A stretch of DNA of 49,653 bases from Acinetobacter sp. (GCA_031277915.1 JAITLL010000074.1:1-49653), one strand, 5' to 3'; positions 39,414 through 48,592 are shown, counted from the stretch's first letter. Translations and numbers: made by a program. The notes: generated by a model from the sequence alone, not told the origin.

Positions 39414-40628
39414 TTATGCTGCTTCTGTTGATTTAGCAAGCACTTCTGCAACTGCTTTAGCAACAGTGTAAACATTGTTCATGTTTAAACCAGCAACACA
39501 AATACGACCACTACGTACTAAATAAATTGCATATTCTTCACGCAAGATATCAACTTGTTCTGCAGTTAGACCTGTGTAGCTGAACATACCTTTTTGGTTT
39601 ACAAGGTAGCTAAAGTCACGGTCTGGTAATGCTTTAGTCAGTTCGTCTTTCAAGATGCTACGCATTTTAATAATACGCTCACGCATCTCTTTTACTTCAC
39701 CTTGCCATTGTTGGTTAAGTTCAGCGTCATTTAACACTTCGTCAACTAACCAAGCACCTGTTGTAGGAGGGCTAGAGTAAATACGACGTACAGTCGCTTT
39801 TAACTGACCGAATGTGCATTGTGCAGCTTCTGCATCATCACAAACGAAAGTTAAGCCGCCAACGCGCTCGCCATATAAAGAGAAGATTTTAGAGAACGAG
39901 TTGCTCACAATGAAGTTTAGACCCGCTTGGTCTAAAGCACGGATTGCATACGCATCTTCTTCCATACCGTCACCGAAACCTTGGTAAGCGATATCTAGGA
40001 ATGGAATAAGGTTACGATCTTTTAATACTGCAATCACTTGGTCCCATTGTGCTGGATTTAAGTCAGCACCCGTTGGGTTGTGGCAGCATGGGTGCAATAA
40101 CACAATGCTTTGCTCAGGCAAAGTTTTAAGTGTAGAAAGCATACCGTCAAAATCTACACCACGTGTTTCGTTATCGAAATATGGGTAGAAATGAGTCTTG
40201 ATACCAGCGCCATTGAAAATCGCAACGTGGTTATCCCAAGTTGGTTGGCTTACCCAAACGTCTGAATTTGGGAAATAATTTTTTAAGAAGTCAGCACCAA
40301 CTTTCAACGCACCTGAACCACCAAGCGTTTGGATCGTCACAGCACGGCCAGCTTTAACTGCTGGGCTGTTTGCACCAAATAAAAGTGCTTGAATTGCTTC
40401 ACGGTAAGGTTTGAAGCCTTCCATTGGCAAATAAAGTTTGGTTTTACCGTTCTTAGGCTCAATACGCTTTTGCGCCTCAAGAATGGTTTCTAACTGAGGA
40501 ACAATACTGTCTTCGTTATAATAAAGACCAATACTCAAGTTTACTTTCTCAGAACGAGTATCAGCATTGAACTGTTCCATTAAAGATAAAATTGGGTCGC
40601 CTGCGTATGGGGGGATATGTTGAAACAT
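39414..40628 (-). CDS. tyrB: Aromatic amino acid aminotransferase
   Basis: This 404-residue class I PLP aminotransferase starts [20 protein letters not shown], closely like E. coli TyrB (MFQKVDAYAGDPIL). It should make tyrosine and phenylalanine from their keto acids and may also act on aspartate. Motifs are [35 protein letters not shown], and the PLP lysine in [17 protein letters not shown]. The ATG at 40628 has AAAGGAC eight bases upstream; the longer reading begins at a TTG. A tentative minus-strand promoter is TTGAAC (40708-40713) with TATTTT (40684-40689), 18 bases apart. Confidence 0.93.
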   Translation of the reverse strand: MFQHIPPYAGDPILSLMEQFNADTRSEKVNLSIGLYYNEDSIVPQLETILEAQKRIEPKNGKTKLYLPMEGFKPYREAIQALLFGANSPAVKAGRAVTIQTLGGSGALKVGADFLKNYFPNSDVWVSQPTWDNHVAIFNGAGIKTHFYPYFDNETRGVDFDGMLSTLKTLPEQSIVLLHPCCHNPTGADLNPAQWDQVIAVLKDRNLIPFLDIAYQGFGDGMEEDAYAIRALDQAGLNFIVSNSFSKIFSLYGERVGGLTFVCDDAEAAQCTFGQLKATVRRIYSSPPTTGAWLVDEVLNDAELNQQWQGEVKEMRERIIKMRSILKDELTKALPDRDFSYLVNQKGMFSYTGLTAEQVDILREEYAIYLVRSGRICVAGLNMNNVYTVAKAVAEVLAKSTEAA

Positions 40629-40851
40629 CAAAAAAGTCCTTTCATTCAACAATATGCATAGAGTTAAGTTTTTTCTGTTTCGAAAAATACGTTACATCTA
40701 TGTCGATGTTCAATAATGTACCAATAAAGCTACCGTGAAGCACCTGATAATTTCACTAATATCGATATTTTCTGGCTGAAAATGATAAAAAGATTTAAAA
40801 GAAATTACGGTAAATAGATACTAATTTATAACTCATGATTTCATTCAAGCA

Positions 40852-40865
40852 GATTGTCTACAATC
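40852..40865 (+). promoter_or_regulatory. GntR-type palindrome, distal site
   Basis: GATTGTCTACAATC is an imperfect 14-base palindrome, about 280 bases before the prp regulator gene. A related half-like site, TTGTAGAC, lies at 40883-40890. They share TTGTCnACAA with the site at 41132-41143 and lie between tyrB and the regulator. The rest of this roughly 500-base gap shows nothing else I can support. Confidence 0.5.
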
Positions 40866-41069
40866 TTGCTGTAATACATTGGTTGTAGACTAAAGTTTGA
40901 AACAAAAGATTAGCGGTCGAAAAGCAATAAAGAAAGCGCCATAAATCTATAGGTAAAATAATATTAAGCAACTGTTTTATAAATATTAATTTGTAAATGG
41001 TGTAATGCTTTAAATACAAGGTGATATAAGCGGTCAAACGATAAAAATTGACCTGATGCGTTCTGTAAA

Positions 41070-41080
41070 GTGTCAACAAT
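41070..41080 (+). promoter_or_regulatory. GntR-type operator half-palindrome upstream of the -35
   Basis: GTGTCAACAAT resembles the perfect ATTGTCGACAAT site downstream, and ends five bases before the -35 of the regulator promoter. Confidence 0.45.
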
Positions 41081-41084
41081 CACC

Positions 41085-41113
41085 TTGATTTTTTTCATTC
41101 ATACCGCTATAAA
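41085..41113 (+). promoter_or_regulatory. Sigma70 promoter of the propionate operon regulator
   Basis: TTGATT (41085-41090) and TATAAA (41108-41113) are 17 bases apart. The start would be about 41120, so the 5' leader is only about 25 bases. Palindromic sites lie on both sides. Confidence 0.65.
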
Positions 41114-41131
41114 AGCCATAATTGATTAAAA

Positions 41132-41143
41132 ATTGTCGACAAT
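41132..41143 (+). promoter_or_regulatory. Perfect GntR-type operator abutting the regulator start codon
   Basis: ATTGTCGACAAT is a perfect 12-base palindrome that ends directly before ATG 41144. It matches the kind of site bound by FCD-type GntR regulators (MatR/VanR-like). It would lie at about +13 to +24, which suggests autorepression. It occupies the place of the ribosome site. Confidence 0.65.
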
Positions 41144-41854
41144 ATGCAAGATTTGACCTTCGCACCAGAGCCATTACAGAGTCAGGGAAGAACACTGACC
41201 GAGAATGTATTTAAACAAATACAGACGGCGATTGTTTTGGGTCAAATTCCGGCAGGTAGCAAAATTTCTGAGCCTGAGCTGGCGCGAACTTATGGCATTA
41301 GCCGTGGGCCTTTGCGTGAAGCGATTCATCGCCTTGAAGGGCAACGTTTGGTTGAGCGCACAGCTCATGTGGGTGCACGCGTGGTTTCGTTATCCTTGCA
41401 ACAGTTTAAAGAGCTTTACCAGATTCGTGCATCTTTAGAAGGTTTAGCCTGCAATCTTGCTGCACAGCATATTGATAAAAAGCAAATTTTGGCGCTACGT
41501 GATGTTTTGCGTATGCATGCTGAAGATGAAAACTTTAAAGCAGGTAAAGGATATTACTTGCAAGAAGGGCAGGACGATTTTCACTACTGCATTATCAAAA
41601 GTAGTGGCAATAAAACCCTAGAAAAAATGCTATGCGATGAGCTTTATCACCTCATCCGTATGTACCGAATTCAGTTTTCAAACACACCCGATCGACCGAG
41701 CAAAGCTTGGGACGAACACATCCGTATTTTAGATGCAATTGCAGAAGGCGATGGTGAACTTGCCGAGCTGCTCATGCATCGACATATCAATGCTTCTTAC
41801 AAAATTATTGAGCAAACACTGCTACAAGCACAAGGAGAACATAACAATGGCTAA
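41144..41854 (+). CDS. GntR-family (FCD) regulator of the methylcitrate cluster
   Basis: The 236-residue protein has an N-terminal winged helix (about residues 15-80: [20 protein letters not shown], then [29 protein letters not shown]) and an FCD ligand domain. It overlaps prpB by eight bases and surely controls the cluster. Many other proteobacteria use a sigma54-type PrpR here instead. The ligand is probably 2-methylcitrate or a related intermediate, by inference. The start codon has no Shine-Dalgarno sequence; a palindrome fills that place. Confidence 0.88.
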   Translation: MQDLTFAPEPLQSQGRTLTENVFKQIQTAIVLGQIPAGSKISEPELARTYGISRGPLREAIHRLEGQRLVERTAHVGARVVSLSLQQFKELYQIRASLEGLACNLAAQHIDKKQILALRDVLRMHAEDENFKAGKGYYLQEGQDDFHYCIIKSSGNKTLEKMLCDELYHLIRMYRIQFSNTPDRPSKAWDEHIRILDAIAEGDGELAELLMHRHINASYKIIEQTLLQAQGEHNNG

Positions 41855-42731
41855 ACAATCCGCAGGTCAGCTATTTCGCGATGCAGTAGCCCAAGAAAAG
41901 CCATTACAAGTGGTTGGAACCATTAATGCCAATCATGCACTTTTGGCAAAACGTGCAGGTTATAAAGCGATTTACTTATCAGGTGGTGGTGTAGCCGCTG
42001 GTTCTTTAGGCTTACCTGATTTGGGAATTAGTAACCTTGATGATGTATTGACAGACGTACGCCGTATTACCGATGTATGTGATCTTCCATTATTGGTCGA
42101 TGCCGACACAGGTTTTGGTGCTTCTGCATTTAACATTGCCCGTACTACAAAAGCACTGATCAAGTTTGGTGCTGCGGCAATGCACATTGAAGACCAAGTG
42201 GGCGCAAAACGTTGTGGTCACCGTCCGAACAAAGCCATTGTGACTCAAGAAGAAATGGTTGACCGTATTAAAGCTGCGGTTGATGCGCGTGGTGATGACA
42301 GCTTCGTGATTATGGCACGTACCGATGCATTGGCAGTAGATGGTTTACAAGCTGCAATTGACCGTGCAGGTGCTTACATTGAAGCGGGTGCAGACATGTT
42401 GTTCCCTGAAGCAATTACCGAGCTTGATATGTACAAGCAATTTGCTCAGACAACTGGTGCACCAATTTTGGCAAACATTACCGAGTTCGGTTCTACACCA
42501 CTGTTTACTACTGAAGAGTTGGCATCTGCCGATGTAAGCCTTGCGCTTTATCCGCTTTCTGCTTTCCGTGCCATGAATAAAGCAGCCGAAACTGTGTATG
42601 AAACCTTACGTAAAGAAGGTACACAAAAGAACGTGGTTGATATTATGCAAACGCGTAAAGAGTTATATGAACGCATTAACTACTATGCGTTTGAAGACTA
42701 CTTAGACAACGCATTTGCTAAAAAGAAGTAA
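41847..42731 (+). CDS. prpB: 2-Methylisocitrate lyase
   Basis: PrpB splits 2-methylisocitrate into pyruvate and succinate, the last step of the 2-methylcitrate cycle for propionate. The 294-residue form starts [21 protein letters not shown], and AAGGAG (41832-41837) is nine bases upstream. A longer reading from 41733 lies inside the regulator gene. The isocitrate lyase/PEP mutase motifs are seen: DADTGFG, the catalytic-loop motif K-R-C-G-H-R, and [12 protein letters not shown] 284-base gap with a repeat follows before prpC. Confidence 0.96.
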   Translation: MAKQSAGQLFRDAVAQEKPLQVVGTINANHALLAKRAGYKAIYLSGGGVAAGSLGLPDLGISNLDDVLTDVRRITDVCDLPLLVDADTGFGASAFNIARTTKALIKFGAAAMHIEDQVGAKRCGHRPNKAIVTQEEMVDRIKAAVDARGDDSFVIMARTDALAVDGLQAAIDRAGAYIEAGADMLFPEAITELDMYKQFAQTTGAPILANITEFGSTPLFTTEELASADVSLALYPLSAFRAMNKAAETVYETLRKEGTQKNVVDIMQTRKELYERINYYAFEDYLDNAFAKKK

Positions 42732-42773
42732 TAAATTAAAAAGTTGATTAATTGGAATCTGATACTCGGAGGC

Positions 42774-42975
42774 GTCATCTGCAACTGTTTGAGACAGGAC
42801 TACATTTTTTAAAAATGGTTCTGCGATAGATAGGATATTCGATGGTTGTGGACGAGTTTTGCAGATGACAATGGTTTTGCCTACTTTTGCCAAATGAGAA
42901 ACATCGTTTCGCAAGGTAGGTCGAACCGAAGGTTAATCCTGAAATAAGAAGTGAAAATGGTACGACTCCGTCGTG
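42774..42975 (+). repeat. Dispersed intergenic repeat between prpB and prpC
   Basis: GTCATCTGCAA (42774-42784) and its perfect inverted copy TTGCAGATGAC (42859-42869) match the pair after plc. The element ends with TACGACTCCGTCGTG (42961-42975), 14 of 15 bases the same as 3419-3433. Minus-strand ORFs here are repeat-derived. It sits inside an otherwise tight operon, 40 bases before prpC. Confidence 0.65.
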
Positions 42976-43015
42976 CTTAATAAATAAATTCAGATAGATA
43001 GGAAAGGACAATCTT

Positions 43016-44173
43016 ATGAGCTCAAATGAAACAACAACAGGCTTCAAACCAAAAAAATCAGTTGCACTTAGCGGACAAGTTGCAGGAAACACAGCACTTT
43101 GTACCGTAGGACGTAGCGGTAACGACTTGCACTATCGTGGCTATGACATTCTTGACCTTGCAGTCGGTAGCCAGTTTGAAGAAGTTGCTCACTTGCTTGT
43201 ACATGGCAAACTACCGAACAAAGCTGAACTCAAAGCCTATAAAGCAAAATTAAAAGCACTTCGTGGCTTACCAGCAGCACTTAAAACTGCACTTGAACAA
43301 CTTCCTCCGTCTGCACACCCAATGGATGTAATGCGTACAGGTGTTTCAGTTCTTGGTTGCTTAACTCCAGAACACGAAGACCACAACGAAGCGGGCGCAA
43401 AAGATATTGCTGATAAATTAATGGCTAGCCTAGGCTCAATGCTGCTTTATTGGTATCACTTCAGCAACAACGGTCGTCGTATTGAAGTTGAAACTGATGA
43501 CGACTCAATTGCAGCGCATTTCTTACACTTACTTCATGGTGAAAAACCATCTGAAGAGTGGATTGAAGCAATGCATACATCTCTCATTTTGTATGCTGAG
43601 CATGAGTTCAATGCATCAACATTTACGTCACGTGTGGTTGCAGGTACAGGTTCTGACATGTACTCGGCAATTACTGGCGGTATTGGCGCACTTCGTGGAC
43701 CTAAGCACGGCGGTGCAAACGAAGTTGCATTCGTAATTCAACAACGTTACGACAATGCAGATGAAGCAGAAGCAGACATCCGTAGCCGTGTTGAGAAGAA
43801 AGAAGTTGTGATTGGTTTTGGTCACCCAGTCTATACAATTTCTGACCCACGTAACGAAGTCATCAAAAAAGTTGCGCACGACTTAGCACAAGCGCAAGAG
43901 AACACCAAAATGTACCTCATTGCTGAGCGCTTAGAAGCAGTGATGAAAGATGCGAAAAACATGTTCCCGAACCTCGACTGGTTCAGTGCAGTGAGCTATC
44001 ACTTAATGGGTGTTCCAACTGCAATGTTCACACCATTATTCGTGATTGCACGTACAGCAGGTTGGTCAGCTCACGTGATTGAACAACGCCAAGACGGCAA
44101 AATCATTCGTCCAAGCGCAAACTACACAGGCCCTGAAAACCTCAAATTCAAACCATTGGCGGAGCGTGGTTAA
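43016..44173 (+). CDS. prpC: 2-Methylcitrate synthase
   Basis: PrpC condenses propionyl-CoA with oxaloacetate to 2-methylcitrate. The 385-residue length and short N-terminus fit the PrpC branch of the citrate synthase family, which is shorter than GltA. Conserved parts are [22 protein letters not shown], the first active-site His in GPKHGGANE, the second His in [14 protein letters not shown], and the Asp region [23 protein letters not shown] is upstream. It overlaps acnD by one base. Confidence 0.95.
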   Translation: MSSNETTTGFKPKKSVALSGQVAGNTALCTVGRSGNDLHYRGYDILDLAVGSQFEEVAHLLVHGKLPNKAELKAYKAKLKALRGLPAALKTALEQLPPSAHPMDVMRTGVSVLGCLTPEHEDHNEAGAKDIADKLMASLGSMLLYWYHFSNNGRRIEVETDDDSIAAHFLHLLHGEKPSEEWIEAMHTSLILYAEHEFNASTFTSRVVAGTGSDMYSAITGGIGALRGPKHGGANEVAFVIQQRYDNADEAEADIRSRVEKKEVVIGFGHPVYTISDPRNEVIKKVAHDLAQAQENTKMYLIAERLEAVMKDAKNMFPNLDWFSAVSYHLMGVPTAMFTPLFVIARTAGWSAHVIEQRQDGKIIRPSANYTGPENLKFKPLAERG

Positions 44174-46779
44174 TGAACACAAAATACCGTAAACCGCTGG
44201 CAGGCACCCAGCTTGAATATTACGACGTGCGTCAAGCCGTTGAAGATATTCAGCCAGGCGCATACGAAAAACTGCCTTACACATCTAAAATACTTGCAGA
44301 GCAATTGGTACGCCGTGCCGATGCCGAGAACTTAACTGCTTATTTAACGCAGTTGATTGAACGCCGTCAGGACTTGGACTTTCCTTGGTATCCTGCACGT
44401 GTGGTGTGTCATGACATTTTGGGTCAAACAGCTTTGGTTGACCTTGCAGGTTTGCGTGATGCGATTGCCGACAAAGGCGGCGACCCATCTAAAGTTAACC
44501 CAGTTGTACCAACACAGCTTATTGTCGACCACTCTTTAGCAGTGGAATACGGTGGTGCTGACCCAGATGCTTTTGCAAAAAACCGTGCTGTTGAAGACCG
44601 CCGTAACGAAGACCGTTTCCACTTTATTGAGTGGACCAAAACCGCATTTAAAAATGTCGATGTGATCCCTGCGGGGAACGGCATTATGCACCAGATTAAC
44701 CTAGAGAAAATGTCTCCGGTGATTCAGGCGCGTGATGGCGTAGCATTCCCAGACACTTGTGTTGGTACAGACTCACATACACCACATACTGACGCTTTGG
44801 GCGTAATTTCTGTGGGTGTCGGTGGCTTAGAAGCTGAAAACGTCATGTTGGGCCGTGCATCTTGGATGCGTCTGCCAGACATTATTGGTGTTGAGTTTGT
44901 AGGTCAGCGTCAAGCAGGCATTACTGCAACAGATATCGTACTTGCTTTAACTGAGTTCTTGCGTAAAGAGCGCGTAGTGGGTGCTTACCTTGAGTTCTTT
45001 GGTGAAGGTGCTGACAGCATGTCTGTGGGCGATCGTGCAACCATCTCGAACATGACACCTGAGTATGGTGCAACGGCTGCGATGTTCTACATCGACCAAA
45101 ACACCATCGACTACTTACGCTTAACTGGTCGTGAAGATGCTCAAGTGGCATTGGTTGAACAGTACGCAAAAGAAATCGGTCTTTGGGCATCTGACATGAC
45201 CAAAGCAGAATACCCACGTGTACTACGTTTTGATCTATCAAAAGTCACACGTAACATTGCGGGCCCATCAAATCCACATGCACGTGTTTCAACTGCCGAC
45301 CTAAAAGAAAAAGGCATTGCGGGTGTTGTTGAAAACCGTTCTGACGGCTTAATGCCAGATGGTGCAATTATCATCGCTGCAATTACTTCATGTACTAACA
45401 CTTCTAACCCACGTAACACCGTGGCGGCAGGTTTGTTGGCACGTAAGGCAAATGAGCTAGGTTTAGTTCGTAAACCTTGGGTGAAATCGTCATTTGCACC
45501 GGGTTCAAAAGCGGCTGCACTTTATCTTGAAGAAGCGGGTGTTCTGAAAGACTTAGAGCAACTTGGTTTTGGTATTGTGGCTTACGCTTGTACGACGTGT
45601 AACGGTATGTCGGGTGCGTTAGATCCAGTCATTCAACAAGAAATTATTGACCGTGACTTGTACGCAACAGCAGTACTGTCTGGTAACCGTAACTTCGATG
45701 GCCGTATCCATCCATATGCAAAACAAGCGTTCTTGGCATCTCCACCGCTTGTTGTGGCGTATGCAATTGCGGGTACGATTCGTTTTGACATCGAAAAAGA
45801 TGCTTTAGGTCATGACAAAGAAGGTAACCCGATTTACCTGAAAGACATCTGGCCATCTGATGCTGAAATTGATGCGTTAGTTAAAGAAGCCGTGAAACCT
45901 GAACAGTTCCGTAAAGTCTACATTCCAATGTTTGACCTAGGTGTAACCGTAGAGGCCGAAAGTCCGCTTTATGACTGGCGTCCACAAAGTACTTACATCC
46001 GTCGTCCACCATATTGGGAAGGGGCGTTGGCTGCACCACGTACTTTAGCGAACATGCGTCCGCTTGCGATTTTAGGTGACAACATCACCACTGATCATTT
46101 GTCGCCTTCAAACGCGATTTTGATGGACTCGGCTGCGGGTGAATATCTTCATAAAATGGGCTTACCAGAAGAAGACTTTAACTCATATGCAACGCACCGT
46201 GGTGACCATTTGACTGCACAACGTGCAACATTTGCCAACCCGAAACTCTATAACGAAATGGTAGTTCGTTCAGACGGTACCATTAAGCAAGGTTCAAAAG
46301 CGCGTGTAGAGCCAGAAGGCGAAGTCATGCGTATGTGGGAAGCGATTGAAACCTACATGAACCGTAAACAGCCATTAATTATTGTTGCGGGTGCTGACTA
46401 CGGTCAGGGTTCAAGCCGTGACTGGGCTGCTAAAGGTGTACGCCTTGCAGGTGTTGAAGTGATTGTGGCAGAAGGTTTTGAACGTATTCACCGTACTAAC
46501 TTGGTGGGTATGGGCGTGTTACCACTTGAGTTTAAACCGGGTGTAAACCGCAAGACTTTAAAACTAGATGGTACTGAGCTTTATAGCGTGATTGGTAATA
46601 TCGCGCCGCGTTCGACTTTAACTTTAGTGATTGAACGTGCTACAGCGGATGGTAAAGAAGAGATTCTTGAAGTGCCAGTGACTTGCCGTTTAGATACAGA
46701 AGAAGAAGTTTCTGTATATGAAGCGGGCGGTGTATTACAGCGTTTTGCACAAGACTTTTTAGAAGGCCAAGTGGCTTAA
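44173..46779 (+). CDS. acnD: Fe/S-dependent 2-methylcitrate dehydratase AcnD
   Basis: AcnD is an aconitase-family enzyme that dehydrates 2-methylcitrate to 2-methylaconitate. The 868 residues and the N-terminus ([26 protein letters not shown]) fit the AcnD branch. The 4Fe-4S ligands appear in AITSCTNTSNP and in YACTTCNGMSG. Other motifs are CVGTDSHTPHTDALGV, LGDNITTDHLSPSNA, and DYGQGSSRDWAAKG with the active-site Ser and Arg. AcnD usually works with PrpF, but no prpF follows here. An intrinsic terminator comes about 32 bases after the stop. Confidence 0.95.
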   Translation: MNTKYRKPLAGTQLEYYDVRQAVEDIQPGAYEKLPYTSKILAEQLVRRADAENLTAYLTQLIERRQDLDFPWYPARVVCHDILGQTALVDLAGLRDAIADKGGDPSKVNPVVPTQLIVDHSLAVEYGGADPDAFAKNRAVEDRRNEDRFHFIEWTKTAFKNVDVIPAGNGIMHQINLEKMSPVIQARDGVAFPDTCVGTDSHTPHTDALGVISVGVGGLEAENVMLGRASWMRLPDIIGVEFVGQRQAGITATDIVLALTEFLRKERVVGAYLEFFGEGADSMSVGDRATISNMTPEYGATAAMFYIDQNTIDYLRLTGREDAQVALVEQYAKEIGLWASDMTKAEYPRVLRFDLSKVTRNIAGPSNPHARVSTADLKEKGIAGVVENRSDGLMPDGAIIIAAITSCTNTSNPRNTVAAGLLARKANELGLVRKPWVKSSFAPGSKAAALYLEEAGVLKDLEQLGFGIVAYACTTCNGMSGALDPVIQQEIIDRDLYATAVLSGNRNFDGRIHPYAKQAFLASPPLVVAYAIAGTIRFDIEKDALGHDKEGNPIYLKDIWPSDAEIDALVKEAVKPEQFRKVYIPMFDLGVTVEAESPLYDWRPQSTYIRRPPYWEGALAAPRTLANMRPLAILGDNITTDHLSPSNAILMDSAAGEYLHKMGLPEEDFNSYATHRGDHLTAQRATFANPKLYNEMVVRSDGTIKQGSKARVEPEGEVMRMWEAIETYMNRKQPLIIVAGADYGQGSSRDWAAKGVRLAGVEVIVAEGFERIHRTNLVGMGVLPLEFKPGVNRKTLKLDGTELYSVIGNIAPRSTLTLVIERATADGKEEILEVPVTCRLDTEEEVSVYEAGGVLQRFAQDFLEGQVA

Positions 46780-46811
46780 TATTTAGTCTATAACTGATTG
46801 AAAATTATTCT

Positions 46812-46842
46812 AAAAGACCCTATCTTCATGATGGGGTTTTTT
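46812..46842 (+). terminator. Intrinsic terminator after acnD
   Basis: AAAAGACCCTATC pairs with GATGGGGTTTTTT around a TTCAT loop, with two G-T pairs, and a T run follows. It ends the prp operon. Confidence 0.8.
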
Positions 46843-46968
46843 ATTTTACAGTTTATATAATACAAGCGAAAATTTCTGTTCATATATAGAAGAATTTCTA
46901 TATTTAGCTTAACAAAAAATTGTTTACAGTATGCTTAATAAAGCTTTTATAAGTAATATTATTTTAAT

Positions 46969-47307
46969 TTGATTTTTACAATAAAGAAATATATTATATT
47001 TTTATTTATTGTGGGATTTTTAGTGTCTATGGCGATAAAAAGATTATATGCTTTCGGTACAAGTGGTAAAGCTAAAGGAAAGATTTTTGAAGTTAAACAT
47101 AATAAAAATGGTTTTTATTTTTTAAATTTGAAAGTAGGGTGTGGCGGTGTCGATTCTACTAATAAAGCATTGAACAAAATAGAGGTAAAAACATTAGATA
47201 AAGCTTATGAATTATTGAGAGAGGGTAAATATTTAATTAATTTAACTGATGAGTTTGGAAGTAGGGCTTTACGTGAATATAGTAAAGTAAAGGTTGAGTA
47301 TTTTTGA
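46969..47307 (+). CDS. Hypothetical membrane-anchored or secreted protein
   Basis: An AT-rich ORF of 112 residues, with an N-terminal hydrophobic helix (IKKYIIFLFIVGFLVSMAI) and a soluble part of about 85 residues rich in Lys, Gly and beta-prone residues. I recognise no family. The reading opens at TTG 46969 with no ribosome site. The first ATG (47029) would cut off most of the helix, so the start is unsure. Base use is much more AT-rich than acnD, which suggests transfer. It is followed by a similar orphan gene. Confidence 0.5.
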   Translation: MIFTIKKYIIFLFIVGFLVSMAIKRLYAFGTSGKAKGKIFEVKHNKNGFYFLNLKVGCGGVDSTNKALNKIEVKTLDKAYELLREGKYLINLTDEFGSRALREYSKVKVEYF

Positions 47308-47386
47308 AATAAATATTTTAAATTTAATTAATTCTTTAATTTTTATCTTAAACTAAAATTGTAAAAATTAAATAAAAGAGAAAGGC

Positions 47387-47896
47387 ATGTTTTCAAACAC
47401 TATATCTGTTATTGCTTTAATAATATCAGCAATTACAGCTCTTTATACATATAAGCAATCAGATTTATTAAAAGAACAATATGAAAAACAACAAGAATTA
47501 GAAAAAGAGCTTAGATCTTATTCTGTCGTTATAGGAGCTGAAACTGAACGGAATTTAAGTAGAAGTATACGAAATGGTGAAATTATTGAATTCTCATTTC
47601 TCAATGGCTCTAATAAACCTGTTCGCTATAATGTAGAAATAAAAAGTGAAGGAATTGGTTTGTATTATCCTGGTGGTAAACCAAATAAAATTTATTTATA
47701 TTATCCTTTAAACTCTAAACGTTCAACATTAATACAGCCGAATGGTCGACCATATACAGGTTATTTTAGTTTGTGGATTTTTCAAAAACCATCACCAAAA
47801 GCAAAAGTCAGTATTTGGGTTAATGATGAACAGGTTGTGAATTATAATTATATATATAACTATAAAACTAAAATGTATGATTATATTTATGAATAA
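47387..47896 (+). CDS. Hypothetical membrane-anchored protein with coiled coil
   Basis: The 169-residue ORF starts at ATG 47387 after GAAAGGC. Residues 4-23 (NTISVIALIISAITALYTYK) form one transmembrane helix. Residues about 24-45 are charged and heptad-like (SDLLKEQYEKQQELEKEL), and the rest is beta-rich and high in Tyr, Asn and Pro. I recognise no family. The shape, an anchor plus coiled coil plus beta domain, fits a bitopic membrane protein, perhaps part of an accessory or defence module, but nothing in sight proves this. It is AT-rich and has no known partner besides the gene before it. Confidence 0.65.
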   Translation: MFSNTISVIALIISAITALYTYKQSDLLKEQYEKQQELEKELRSYSVVIGAETERNLSRSIRNGEIIEFSFLNGSNKPVRYNVEIKSEGIGLYYPGGKPNKIYLYYPLNSKRSTLIQPNGRPYTGYFSLWIFQKPSPKAKVSIWVNDEQVVNYNYIYNYKTKMYDYIYE

Positions 47897-47913
47897 TTTT
47901 AAAATATTAGTTT

Positions 47914-47939
47914 TTCTTCATCTGAAGAATAACTTTTTT
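47914..47939 (+). terminator. Possible weak terminator after the orphan gene
   Basis: TTCTTC/GAAGAA with an ATCT loop is followed after a few bases by a run of T. It is a short, weak stem in very AT-rich DNA. Confidence 0.35.
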
Positions 47940-48077
47940 AAATAAAGTTAGAGTATTTTTGGATAGGTTAATATTTAAATTTTTATAAATTTAGATTTCT
48001 TTTACTTACAAATTAAGGTGTGTATCCAAAATATATTTAATAATGCATTAAGAATACTTATGAAAGAATAAGAACAT

Positions 48078-48207
48078 AAAAAAAGCCCGACATCCTGTCG
48101 GGCTTTTTCGTATTTGGTTGCTAGATATGACTCCTGTCGTATCTCACGATCCTGATGCATGAACCTATTATTGTTGTTTTATGTTCCGGAACATCCTGTT
48201 CCTGTAT
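48078..48207 (-). ncRNA. Repeated small RNA, copy 1
   Basis: The minus strand holds a self-contained RNA unit of about 130 nt. The promoter is TTGGCG (48237-48242) and TATGAT (48214-48219), 17 bases apart. The terminator is GCCCGACA/TGTCGGGC (48085-48103) with seven U at the end. Five CAGGA motifs occur (minus strand, at 48093-48097, 48132-48136, 48150-48154, 48194-48198, 48200-48204). Several lie in hairpin loops: GGAAC-AGGAU-GUUCC, GAC-AGGA-GUC, and the terminator stem. The unit recurs at 49258 and 49513. It may belong to the repeated small RNAs that I recall being reported in A. baumannii (group I / C4-like), but I could not check this. Confidence 0.8.
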
Positions 48208-48213
48208 GAACTC

Positions 48214-48242
48214 ATCATAGAAAAAAAGCAGGGTGTCGCCAA
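48214..48242 (-). promoter_or_regulatory. Promoter of small RNA copy 1
   Basis: The minus strand reads TTGGCG, 17 bases, TATGAT. The same layout is kept in copy 2 (TTGGCA, 17 bases, TAATAT). Similarity between copies 1 and 2 continues a few dozen bases further upstream (for example GCGGATTGGC). Confidence 0.75.
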
Positions 48243-48329
48243 TCCGCTAAATCCCTAAATCTGTGTAAGATAAATCGTACAAATAACATTTTTTGCATTT
48301 ATGCCATCATCATCGGGCGAAATGGACAA

Positions 48330-48357
48330 TTGACATTCACTCTAACTGGGTTATATT
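48330..48357 (+). promoter_or_regulatory. Sigma70 promoter of the zinc-ribbon gene
   Basis: TTGACA (48330-48335) and TATATT (48352-48357) are 16 bases apart. The start would be near 48364, about 30 bases before the ATG. Confidence 0.75.
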
Positions 48358-48393
48358 CCTGTTTAATATATATACGATTATAGGAGTGTAATC

Positions 48394-48528
48394 ATGGTAA
48401 CAGCAGGCGAAAAACCCGGAACAGGCTTCTATTTCTGTGCTCAGTGCGGACATAGAGTGTTTTTAGAAATTAATACAGATCGTTTACCACCATGCACTAA
48501 ATGTTATTGCACTGAGTTTAAACGTTAA
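48394..48528 (+). CDS. Small zinc-ribbon protein, 44 residues
   Basis: The 44-residue protein starts MVTAGEKPGTGFYFCAQCGH and has two cysteine pairs, C15-x-x-C18 and C34-x-x-C37, with a further C39. This is a rubredoxin-like zinc ribbon that should bind one zinc ion. AGGAG (48382-48386) is seven bases before the ATG. A strong promoter and terminator frame it, so it is a single-gene unit. Related short zinc-ribbon proteins occur widely; their role is not established. It lies between small RNA copies 1 and 2. Confidence 0.88.
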   Translation: MVTAGEKPGTGFYFCAQCGHRVFLEINTDRLPPCTKCYCTEFKR

Positions 48529-48556
48529 GAATAAAATAATATTTGCGTTCGCATTT

Positions 48557-48592
48557 AACAAAAAGCCCTGTCACCTGATGGGGCTTTTTGTT
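48557..48592 (+). terminator. Terminator of the zinc-ribbon gene
   Basis: A 12-bp perfect stem, AACAAAAAGCCC/GGGCTTTTTGTT, encloses a 12-base loop. The stem's T tract serves as the release signal. It lies 28 bases after the stop codon. Confidence 0.88.

Noticed and set aside
40858-41079. 73-residue minus-strand ORF between tyrB and the prp regulator
   Set aside because: It starts at TTG, has no ribosome site, runs through operator-like palindromes, and its composition is that of translated AT-rich DNA.
42702-43092. 70- and 105-residue minus-strand ORFs between prpB and prpC
   Set aside because: They cover the repeat element and the start of prpC; they are repeat- or antisense-derived.
44285-45419. 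Several antisense ORFs of 60-106 residues within acnD
   Set aside because: They mirror the strong codon pattern of a long conserved gene and have no independent signals.
48078-48207. The copy 1 hairpin only as a plus-strand terminator for the orphan gene at 47387
   Set aside because: The T tract on the plus strand is shorter, and the promoter and repeat structure point to a minus-strand RNA. It could still stop plus-strand read-through.
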